From: Spirochaetales bacterium
GTDB taxonomy: Bacteria > Spirochaetota > Spirochaetia > SZUA-6 > DRHE01
NCBI GenBank assembly: GCA_016935715.1
Contig: JAFGQJ010000376.1
Span: forward strand, 1-5,342
Length of the DNA: 5,342 nucleotides
Direction of reading: 5' to 3'
A program made the position numbers and the translations under genes. Below are positions 1-5,342 of this stretch, piece by piece. Each line of letters opens with the position of its first letter. The first letter of the stretch is position 1. The notes under the pieces were generated by a model. The model searched no databases and was not told the DNA's origin. It saw nothing but the letters and a program-made list of their open reading frames with translations.

Positions 1-78
1 AATAATAGGCGGCTATCTTCATTATGTCAATAAGAGAAACAAAAATTACGCTATATAATTGAATAAATGAAAGAAGTA
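1..78. other. A+T-rich non-coding upstream region
   Basis: No credible coding sequence is seen here. The stretch is much richer in A and T than the genes that follow. It contains a short interrupted inverted repeat at 44-60 (AATTA, 7 bases, TAATT), 18 bp upstream of the -35 box. This could be a regulator site or an UP-like element, but 5-bp A+T arms arise easily by chance. A TATAAT string at 54-59 lacks a matching -35 box at normal spacing. Any gene to the left lies outside the window. Confidence 0.6.
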
Positions 79-107
79 TTGACAACTCACCGGTGAGACT
101 CTACAAT
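79..107 (+). promoter_or_regulatory. sigma-70 type promoter of the transport operon
   Basis: A perfect -35 hexamer TTGACA (79-84) is followed after exactly 17 bp by TACAAT (102-107), one mismatch from the TATAAT consensus. Transcription would start near 113-116, giving a leader of roughly 128 nt before the binding-protein start codon. This is the only strong promoter seen and would serve the whole operon. A promoter this close to consensus usually needs a repressor for control, which fits the palindrome in its spacer and the ROK regulator encoded downstream. Confidence 0.8.
86..97. promoter_or_regulatory. Palindromic candidate operator in the promoter spacer
   Basis: CTCACCGGTGAG is a perfect 12-bp palindrome lying wholly between the -35 and -10 boxes, where a bound protein would block RNA polymerase. 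The candidate ligand is the ROK regulator encoded at 3400-4614, by operon logic. However, the central CCGG resembles some LacI-family operators more than the A+T-rich sites known for NagC and Mlc, so a LacI-type regulator encoded elsewhere is an alternative. The palindrome is seen directly; the regulator assignment is inference. Confidence 0.55.
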
Positions 108-113
108 CGGTGG

Positions 114-241
114 TGTCCAAACAGAGGATTACAGCGACAAGGAGGAAACCGTGGAAAATTCGATTCGGGCGAGTCCCGGGGGGGGAATTCTCCCAAATTT
201 TGCGATCCAAAAAAACTATTAGAGAAAAGAGGAGATTTGTA
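114..241 (+). promoter_or_regulatory. Long structured 5' leader of the operon mRNA
   Basis: The predicted leader is about 128 nt. It contains a strong Shine-Dalgarno AGGAGG (140-145) ahead of a possible leader ORF, a run of eight G (178-185), and the Shine-Dalgarno of the binding protein (AGAGGAG, 228-234, 7 nt before ATG). Possible pairings are an outer stem AAAATT (155-160) with AATTTT (196-201), an inner hairpin CGGG (166-169) with CCCG (175-178), and a 5-bp hairpin at 181-194 with loop AATT and one G-U pair. Together these would make a three-way junction. It matches no riboswitch class I recognise, and the folding has not been computed. Confidence 0.35.
151..222 (+). CDS. Possible 23-residue leader peptide
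   Basis: A GTG at 151 lies 5 nt after AAGGAGG (139-145), a better Shine-Dalgarno match than that of the binding-protein gene itself. The frame reads 23 codons to TAG at 220-222, just before the next Shine-Dalgarno at 228-234. The predicted peptide has a Gly-rich middle (PGGG) and no obvious run of one regulatory amino acid, so classic amino-acid attenuation is unlikely. It could couple translation to the binding-protein gene or simply be a spurious ORF. I do not recognise it, and only the ribosome-binding site supports it. Confidence 0.25.
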   Translation: MENSIRASPGGGILPNFAIQKNY

Positions 242-1537
242 ATGAAGAAAAGCCGGATATTGATAATCTTCGTTCTGGTGATCGGCCTGGCAACCGCCGC
301 CTTCGCCGGGGGCGGGAAGGAGCCCTCGCCGGAGGCTGCCGGCAAGCCCTTTGCCGGCCAGAAGATCACCTGTCTGTATTTTTCCGCCACTTACGCCGAG
401 GCTGCCAAGGAGTATGCGGCGGAGTTCACCGAGAAAACGGGCTGCGAGGTGGAAATCGTGGATTTCCCCTACATCACGCTGTACGAAAAGATGGGCTTGG
501 CCCTGTCCACGGGGGACAGCACCTACGACGTGGTCACCCCCGCCTGCCAGTGGGACGGCGAGTTCGAGCCCTTCATGGAAGACCTCGGACCCTACATCGA
601 GCGGGACAATTTCGACACCTCCGACTTCATGGAAGGCCTGTGGCAACAATCCGGCAAGTGGGCCGGAAAGATCATGGGCTTCCCCTTTTCCAACACGCCC
701 CAGACCCTCGCCTACCGAACGGATCTGATCGACGAGTTTCCCGAAGATTGGGACGAGTTTTTCGGAGTCTGCGAGGAAATTCACGATCCTCCCAGCCTCT
801 ATGCCATCGCCATTCCGGGAGTCAAGGAACAGCTGAGCGGTCTGTGGATGATGGTGCAGTGGTCCCTGGGAGGCGCCTGGGCGGATGAGGATTGGAATCT
901 CAAGATCGATTCGCCGGAAACCAGGGAGGCCCTGGAGATCACGAAGCGTTGGTTCGAATACGCCGATCCCGCCGCTCCGGCCTGGGGTCTGCCCGAATCG
1001 GATGCCGCCTTCCTCAACGGGAATGCCGGCATTGCCTTCTCCTGGCCGACCCTGACCATCGCTCCGAACGGGGACAATCCCGAGAAATCGAAGGTCGTCG
1101 ACAAGTGGGCCATTGCTCCCATACCGTATGCGAAAAACGGCGTGACCGTGCTCTCTTCCTGGGACATCGGCATTCCCAAAGCCGCTAAGAACAAGGACGC
1201 GGCCTGGGAGTGGATCAAGTTCTACACCAGCGCGGAGAAGCAGCTCAAGAACTACGTCGACTACTCGATCCTCCCTTCCCGGGAGTCGGTGTGGGAGATG
1301 CCGGAGGTGAAGAACTCCAAGCTCTATCCCCACAAGAAAGCCTCGGAACAGGGAGCGATCATCTGGTGGCGCATTCCCGCAGGGACCATGGCGGAAACCA
1401 CCATCAGGGACGCGGTGGCCAACTACGTCACCGGTCAGTGGAACCTGGAGAGAGCGGTTCAGTTCATGGAGGCCGGACTGGCCAAGGTCCTGGAGGAGTA
1501 CCCCCCTGCACCGGGCGTCAAGAACACCGGACGGTAG
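242..1537 (+). CDS. Sugar ABC transporter substrate-binding protein (CUT1, SBP_bac_1 type)
   Basis: This 431-residue periplasmic binding protein captures a carbohydrate and delivers it to the permeases encoded just downstream. The start at 242 is chosen because AGAGGAG lies 7 nt upstream and because it yields a clean signal peptide: MKK, a hydrophobic stretch at about 6-20, and an AFA cleavage site at 20-22. The in-frame GTG at 110 would lie before the transcript start. The mature chain opens with GGGKE, typical of spirochaete binding proteins; there is no lipobox cysteine, so it should be soluble rather than a lipoprotein. The first lobe begins KITCLYFSAT (41-50), with the STYDVV (93-98) seen in this family. 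DIGIPKAAKNKDAAWEWIKF (308-327) is the usual C-lobe segment. Nineteen tryptophans, including W375-W376, suit stacking on sugar rings. The length is normal for the family. The substrate cannot be read from sequence. Confidence 0.93.
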   Translation: MKKSRILIIFVLVIGLATAAFAGGGKEPSPEAAGKPFAGQKITCLYFSATYAEAAKEYAAEFTEKTGCEVEIVDFPYITLYEKMGLALSTGDSTYDVVTPACQWDGEFEPFMEDLGPYIERDNFDTSDFMEGLWQQSGKWAGKIMGFPFSNTPQTLAYRTDLIDEFPEDWDEFFGVCEEIHDPPSLYAIAIPGVKEQLSGLWMMVQWSLGGAWADEDWNLKIDSPETREALEITKRWFEYADPAAPAWGLPESDAAFLNGNAGIAFSWPTLTIAPNGDNPEKSKVVDKWAIAPIPYAKNGVTVLSSWDIGIPKAAKNKDAAWEWIKFYTSAEKQLKNYVDYSILPSRESVWEMPEVKNSKLYPHKKASEQGAIIWWRIPAGTMAETTIRDAVANYVTGQWNLERAVQFMEAGLAKVLEEYPPAPGVKNTGR

Positions 1538-1575
1538 GGCCCTCTCTTGGATCCTCTTCTGAGGCAGATTATCAA

Positions 1576-1606
1576 GGTTAGACCTCTCTCCACGAGAGGT
1601 CTAACC
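1576..1606 (+). terminator. Intercistronic hairpin (partial terminator or mRNA stabiliser)
   Basis: The arms GGTTAGACCTCTC (1576-1588) and GAGAGGTCTAACC (1594-1606) pair perfectly over 13 bp around a 5-nt loop TCCAC. Only GTTTC follows, so the U-tract of an efficient intrinsic terminator is missing. Read-through into the permease genes is therefore expected. It begins 38 nt after the binding-protein stop and ends 5 nt before the AGGAGG of the first permease gene. As with the malE-malF spacer in enteric bacteria, such a structure can protect the upstream mRNA from 3' decay or cause partial termination, giving an excess of binding protein over permease. The upstream CCTCTC near 1541 could compete for the same GAGAGG arm. 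Confidence 0.75.
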
Positions 1607-1628
1607 GTTTCAGGAGGATGAGAAATAG

Positions 1629-2534
1629 ATGCTGATTTCCAGACACATTCATCAAACCAGATCCGACAGACTATGGTCGTGGGCGTTTCTCCTGCCCGTG
1701 GTCGTCGTGCTGATGATCGCCGCCTTCATTCCTCTGGGCTACGGACTGGTATTGAGCTTTCACAGATACAAGCTGACCATCGCCTCCTCCAGGCCGGCAT
1801 TCATCGGGCTGCAGAACTACATCAACATGTTCAAGGATGAGATCTTCATCAAGTCCCTGTCGAACAACATCCTGTTCGCGCTCATGTCGGTGTCCGTCGA
1901 GCTGGTCGTCGGGGTCATGGTAGCCATGATGCTTTCCGACGACAATCGCTTGAGCCGGTTGCTGACCACCTTCCTGATGGTCCCCATGATCATCGCTCCC
2001 GTGGCCTCCGGAACGCTGTGGCGCATGATGATGGACAGGACCTACGGGGTGGTAAACTACCTGCTCGGTTTCGTAGGGATACCGCCTGTGTCCTGGATAG
2101 GGGACTACCGGATCGCCCTGTACACGATCGTATTCGTGGACTGCTGGCAGTTCATTCCCTTCGTTGCCCTGCTGGTGCTTTCCTCCATAAAGTCGATCCC
2201 CAACAGTTTCCTGGACGCGGCGCGGGTGGACGGCGCCTCGCCATGGAAGGTTTTCACGAAGGTGGTGCTGCCGATCACCTCTCCCGTGATCATCATCGTG
2301 GCCATGATCCGCTTCATCGATGCTTTCAAGATCTTCGACGTGGTTTTCGTCATGACCCAGGGAGGGCCGGGCAATGCAACCGAGATGCTGCCCACCTACA
2401 TCTACAGGCAGGGCATCAAATTCCTGGACGTCGGTTACTCCTCCGCCACGGCGATCCTGTTCATCCTGGCCATGTCGCTGGTCGCCGCGGTGTTCATCCG
2501 CCTGCAGAGACTGCAGTTGAGGAGGCTGGGGTAG
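1629..2534 (+). CDS. Sugar ABC transporter permease, MalF/UgpA-like
   Basis: This 301-residue inner-membrane protein should form half of the translocation channel with the next gene's product. Hydrophobic segments lie at about 17-43, 78-102, 111-132, 163-186, 217-238 and 272-293, the six-helix plan of short CUT1 permeases without MalF's large periplasmic insertion. The cytoplasmic EAA loop, which docks on the ATPase, is at about 195-215: D196-A197-A198, D201-G202-A203 and L214-P215, close to consensus with Asp replacing the usual Glu. TQGGPGNATEML (243-254) is a strong family signature of MalF/UgpA-type subunits. The start at 1629 follows AGGAGG (1612-1617) with an 11-nt spacer, directly downstream of the hairpin; no alternative start is better placed. 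The stop lies 2 nt before the second permease gene, so translation is probably coupled. Confidence 0.95.
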   Translation: MLISRHIHQTRSDRLWSWAFLLPVVVVLMIAAFIPLGYGLVLSFHRYKLTIASSRPAFIGLQNYINMFKDEIFIKSLSNNILFALMSVSVELVVGVMVAMMLSDDNRLSRLLTTFLMVPMIIAPVASGTLWRMMMDRTYGVVNYLLGFVGIPPVSWIGDYRIALYTIVFVDCWQFIPFVALLVLSSIKSIPNSFLDAARVDGASPWKVFTKVVLPITSPVIIIVAMIRFIDAFKIFDVVFVMTQGGPGNATEMLPTYIYRQGIKFLDVGYSSATAILFILAMSLVAAVFIRLQRLQLRRLG

Positions 2535-2536
2535 TT

Positions 2537-3403
2537 ATGGCATCCGGTTCAAAGAGCGACAAGCAGAGTTATCTGAGCAATTTCATCGGGTTTCCCACGC
2601 GGATCATCATCCTGCTCGTTCTGTTCATCGTCATCCTGTTCCCCTTCTACTGGATGATCACCAACGCCTTCAAGCTGGAGCAGGACTATTTCTCCAGCCC
2701 CCCGGTGATGTTTCCCTCCCGCATCACGGGACAGAACTTCGTCGATATCGTGACCAAATACGAGGTGTTCAAGGGGCTCGCCAACTCCATCATGATCGCC
2801 TCCGGGGCCACGATCTTCACCGTGCTGTTCGGAAGCATGGCCTCCTACTCTCTGATCAACGGCGCACTGCCCCGCAGGCTGAAAGCCGTGTTCGGCAGCT
2901 GGTTTCTCGTGCAGAAGATGTACCCGGCCATCGTGGTGGCGGTTCCCGTTTTCTACATCATCCGCTCCCTCCGGCTGATGGACAATGTCCTCTCCCTGGT
3001 GCTCATGAACACCAGCTTCAATCTGCCCCTCGTGATTCTGCTGATGATCGGTTTCTACCAGGAGGCCCCCTTCGAGGTGGAGGAGCAGAGCATGCTGGAC
3101 GGCTGCACCCTGCCGCAGAGGTACCTGTACGTGACCACGCCGATGGTGAAGTCCGGCTTGATCGCTACGGGCATGCTCACCTTCGTGTACAGCTGGAACG
3201 AGTTCCTCTACGCCGTCATCCTCACGGTGAACAGGTCGAAGCCTCTGACCGTTCTCATCGCGGGTTTCATAACGGACAAGGCCCTGATCTGGGGACCCAT
3301 GGCCGCAATGGGCTGCGTGGTCGTTTTCCCGGTTCTGCTCATCATGTGGCTGATGCAGAGGGATTTCATCAGCGGCATATCCGCGGGTGCATTGAAAGGA
3401 TGA
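2537..3403 (+). CDS. Sugar ABC transporter permease, MalG-like
   Basis: This 288-residue second channel subunit has hydrophobic segments at about 22-45, 81-106, 121-145, 150-173, 205-229 and 253-274. The C-terminus RDFISGISAGALKG is the classic MalG-family ending, and SWNEFLYAVILT (219-230) is another family mark. The EAA loop at about 180-202 is divergent: Q184-S185 replace the two alanines, C190 replaces Ala after the conserved D188-G189, and T201-P202 stands for Leu-Pro. The start at 2537 is preceded by GAGGAGG (2519-2525), which lies inside the last codons of the first permease gene. The frame is open much further upstream (from about 2018), but that part is out-of-frame overlap with the first permease and is not expected to be translated. 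The last bases overlap the ROK gene start. Confidence 0.95.
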   Translation: MASGSKSDKQSYLSNFIGFPTRIIILLVLFIVILFPFYWMITNAFKLEQDYFSSPPVMFPSRITGQNFVDIVTKYEVFKGLANSIMIASGATIFTVLFGSMASYSLINGALPRRLKAVFGSWFLVQKMYPAIVVAVPVFYIIRSLRLMDNVLSLVLMNTSFNLPLVILLMIGFYQEAPFEVEEQSMLDGCTLPQRYLYVTTPMVKSGLIATGMLTFVYSWNEFLYAVILTVNRSKPLTVLIAGFITDKALIWGPMAAMGCVVVFPVLLIMWLMQRDFISGISAGALKG

Positions 3404-4614
3404 GCTGCGCGAACATGTTGTCCGAATATTCCCCGATACAAAAAAGCAGGATGAGCACCATCCTGAAATGCATCCTGAACAACAAGCGCATCACCCGGAC
3501 GCGGCTGGCCGAAATTTTGAGATTGAGTCCCTCCTCCATCGTCAAGTACACGAAGATCCTGATGGATCTCGGCTTGATTCAGGAGACGGACCGGGAGATG
3601 TCGACCGGAGGAAGAAGGTCGACCTTCATCGAGCTCAATCCCGCCGTGGGCATCAACATAGCGGTGATTCTCGATGTGTCGCGGATCAAGGGCGTGCTGA
3701 TCAATACCACCGGGGAGGTTCTATCCGAGCGCTCGCTTCCGGTTTCCTTCGGGATCGAGAAGGACGCCCTGATCGGCGCCCTGCTGCAGCTGCTCGACGG
3801 TTTGGTGGCCGAGGCCTCTGGTTTTGACAGGAAGGTGTTCGGGATCGGCGTGGGGATGGGCGGGTATATCGATCCGGAGCGCGGCGTTTCCCACGAGTAT
3901 CTTTTCGCCAGGAACTGGTACGACGTTCCTCTGAAAGAATTGATCGAGCGGAGCTTCGACCTGCCCTGCTTCCTGGTGAATGACGCCAATGCCTGCGCCC
4001 TCGGCGAGAAGTACTACGGCTGCGGCCTGGGCATCGAGCATTTTCTCTGCGTCTGGCTGGGCGAGGGAATAGGGATGGGGATCGTCGTGAACGGCGAGAT
4101 CTACACGGGCGGCAGCCACTACGCCGGCGAGTTCGGACACACGCACGCGGTGGACAGCGGACAGCTGTGTTTTTGCGGCCACACAGGATGCCTGGAAACG
4201 GTCAGCTCCATGCAGTACATCCTTTCCACGGTCCGGGACGGCCTCGGCCAGGGCGTGAACAGCGAGGTGCTCAAATACTGCGACAGTGATTTTTCCAGAC
4301 TGCGGATCGAGCACCTGATCACCGCCTCCAACAACGGCGACAGGCTGGCCCGCAACGTCTTTCAGCAGGCCGGGGGTCACCTGGGGGAGAAGCTGGCGGA
4401 TATCGCCAATGTCTTCAATCCGCAGATGATCGTTCTCCGCGGTCCCATAATCGATGCAAACCGCTTTCTCTTCGAGACAATCGAAAGGGTTGTAATGAAC
4501 CTGACGCTCCGCCAGATAGCGAAGCCGCTGAAGATGGTTTTTTCCGAACAGCAGTCCGACATCCGCGTACAGGGCATCAGCAGCGTGGTCCTGCACGACT
4601 ACTTTACCCATTGA
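3400..4614 (+). CDS. ROK-family transcriptional regulator (NagC/XylR type)
   Basis: This 404-residue protein is probably a cytoplasmic sugar-responsive repressor of this operon. An N-terminal winged helix-turn-helix spans about 14-80: recognition helix near 43-55 and wing STGGRRSTFIELN (68-80). The ROK domain follows, with GIGVGMGGYIDPERG (148-162), NDANACALGE (194-203), GEGIGMGIVVNGEIYTGG (221-238), and the zinc/sugar signature with E244, H247, C257, C259, C264 and E266. The kinase phosphate loop (DxGGT) is not preserved: D92-V93-S94 stand where GGT is expected, arguing for a regulator that binds sugar without phosphorylating it. ATG at 3400 overlaps the permease stop (ATGA), which suggests translational coupling; GAAAGG abuts it too closely to be a good Shine-Dalgarno. 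ATG at 3415 is an in-frame alternative that would remove only five residues. A length near 400 is usual for ROK repressors. Confidence 0.93.
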   Translation: MSCANMLSEYSPIQKSRMSTILKCILNNKRITRTRLAEILRLSPSSIVKYTKILMDLGLIQETDREMSTGGRRSTFIELNPAVGINIAVILDVSRIKGVLINTTGEVLSERSLPVSFGIEKDALIGALLQLLDGLVAEASGFDRKVFGIGVGMGGYIDPERGVSHEYLFARNWYDVPLKELIERSFDLPCFLVNDANACALGEKYYGCGLGIEHFLCVWLGEGIGMGIVVNGEIYTGGSHYAGEFGHTHAVDSGQLCFCGHTGCLETVSSMQYILSTVRDGLGQGVNSEVLKYCDSDFSRLRIEHLITASNNGDRLARNVFQQAGGHLGEKLADIANVFNPQMIVLRGPIIDANRFLFETIERVVMNLTLRQIAKPLKMVFSEQQSDIRVQGISSVVLHDYFTH

Positions 4615-4632
4615 GGACGGGGAGGCAGCGAC

Positions 4633-5342
4633 ATGACATCCCGGGACCGCGTAGAGGCATCCTTTCGACACCGCCGGCCGGACCGGACCCCGGTGTTCGA
4701 GTACGTTCTGCTGCCGCCGGTGTCCGAGCAGATTCTGGGCAGGCCCTTGGTGGAGTACCTGGGGGGGATGCAGACCTGGCTGGATGAGGCGGACTCCGAA
4801 GGGTTCGAACGGACGCTGCGCCGCTATGCCCGCGACCGGGTGGAGCTCGCCTGGAGACTGGGGCACGACCTGATGTGTCTGAGCCCGAACCCGGTGCCGG
4901 GGCAGGCGTATTTCTACGACCCGCTGGATGCCTTGGGGCTGCACTTCGAGTTGAAAGAGTCGGGGGACCCGGTGGAGAGGGTTCGCGAGCGCAACCGCAG
5001 GGTGTCGGAGCAGCTGATGGGAGACCTGCCCCGCGACTGCTACCTGGTCTACGAGCTCGTCCGGGAGGAGATGGAGCAGAGGGACCTGGATCTGCCGATC
5101 CTGGCCCCGGCCTACTTCCACGGGATCTGGACCGACGCGGACCTGATGCAGGTGATGGTGCTGGACCCCGAGGTGGCGGCGGAGCATTTTTCCATGGCCA
5201 CGGAGAGGGCGGGCAAGGTGATCGACGACTATGCCGAAATCGGGATCGAGATGGTGGGGATCGGCGGAGATTTCGCGGGCAGGCGCCTGCTGATCTCCCC
5301 CGAATCGTACAGGCGGTTCATCGTTCCGGAAGTTCGGCGCTG
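4633..5342 (+). CDS. Uroporphyrinogen decarboxylase-like (URO-D/MtaA superfamily) protein, 3' end missing
   Basis: The start ATG at 4633 has GGGAGG (4620-4625) 7 nt upstream and lies 18 nt after the ROK stop. The window ends after 236 full codons of a family that is usually about 340-380 residues. The N-terminus MTSRDRVEASFRHRRPDRTP (1-20) is the typical opening of URO-D-like and corrinoid methyltransferase proteins. IGGDFAGRRLLISPESYRRF (210-229) matches the characteristic DD-type segment followed by the ISPE(S/L)YR motif. The RxxRQAGR substrate motif of genuine HemE is absent, so haem synthesis is unlikely. The zinc ligands of MtaA-type methyltransferases (a His-x-Cys motif and a later Cys) would fall beyond the window, so methyltransferase activity cannot be judged. 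Its place in a sugar-uptake operon suggests a role in metabolism of the imported compound, possibly methyl transfer; this is inference. Confidence 0.88.
   Translation, partial: MTSRDRVEASFRHRRPDRTPVFEYVLLPPVSEQILGRPLVEYLGGMQTWLDEADSEGFERTLRRYARDRVELAWRLGHDLMCLSPNPVPGQAYFYDPLDALGLHFELKESGDPVERVRERNRRVSEQLMGDLPRDCYLVYELVREEMEQRDLDLPILAPAYFHGIWTDADLMQVMVLDPEVAAEHFSMATERAGKVIDDYAEIGIEMVGIGGDFAGRRLLISPESYRRFIVPEVRR

Noticed and set aside
54..59. TATAAT as a second promoter -10 box
   Set aside because: No acceptable -35 hexamer lies 16-18 bp upstream; the sequence there is TAAGAG-like.
110..241. GTG start at 110 extending the binding protein by 44 residues
   Set aside because: It lies upstream of the predicted transcript start and would bury the signal peptide behind a basic, hydrophilic extension.
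101..1333. Long minus-strand open frame of 410 codons opposite the binding-protein gene
   Set aside because: It is a shadow of GC-rich codons. Its translation has no recognisable domain, and the plus strand has a clear signal peptide and family signatures.
2018..2536. Upstream extension of the second permease frame by 173 codons
   Set aside because: It overlaps the first permease in another frame, has non-membrane composition, and the start at 2537 has a good Shine-Dalgarno and normal protein length.
3346..3399. Earlier ATG at 3346 for the ROK regulator
   Set aside because: It would overlap the permease by about 58 nt and add residues without HTH character; the ATGA overlap at 3400 is the normal arrangement.
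3721..5187. Minus-strand open frame of 488 codons opposite the ROK and URO-D-like genes
   Set aside because: It spans two convincingly coding plus-strand genes and their junction, and its translation is rich in His, Gln, Val and Pro typical of antisense reading. It has no domain I recognise.
1..5342. CRISPR arrays, tRNA or rRNA genes, insertion sequences, attachment sites
   Set aside because: No spaced direct repeats, cloverleaf or rRNA sequence, transposase frames or terminal inverted repeats were seen.

Overview
The window holds the 5' part of one plus-strand operon for carbohydrate uptake. It reads promoter, leader, periplasmic solute-binding protein (242-1537), intercistronic hairpin, two CUT1-type ABC permeases (1629-2534 and 2537-3403), a ROK-family regulator (3400-4614) and the first 236 codons of a uroporphyrinogen-decarboxylase-like (URO-D/MtaA superfamily) protein cut by the window end (4633-5342). 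All genes point the same way. After the hairpin the gaps are 2 nt, a 4-nt overlap and 18 nt, so the genes are almost certainly co-transcribed.

The likely source is a spirochaete with a fairly GC-rich genome. The best clue is the binding protein's N-terminus: a Sec signal peptide ending AFA followed at once by GGGKE. This pattern is common in Treponema, Spirochaeta and Sphaerochaeta binding proteins. The assignment is an inference from one motif plus operon style, not from a marker gene.

Region by region: 1-78 is A+T-rich non-coding DNA. At 79-107 there is an almost ideal sigma-70 promoter (TTGACA, 17 bp, TACAAT) whose spacer contains a perfect 12-bp palindrome, a natural operator. The roughly 128-nt leader carries a well-placed Shine-Dalgarno, a possible 23-codon leader ORF and a run of eight G. 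A perfect 13-bp hairpin separates the binding-protein gene from the permease genes, probably to give more binding protein than membrane components.

How the genes work together: the binding protein captures a sugar or glycoside, the two permeases form the channel, and an ATPase not present here (probably a shared MsmX/UgpC-type protein) would power it. The ROK protein keeps a DNA-binding domain and the sugar/zinc site but lacks the kinase phosphate-binding loop, so it probably represses this operon until the transported sugar or a derivative binds. The URO-D-like protein is the likely first catabolic or methyl-transfer gene, but its function cannot be assigned. The transporter itself is ordinary; the points worth following are the URO-D-like partner, the promoter palindrome, the leader and the intercistronic hairpin.
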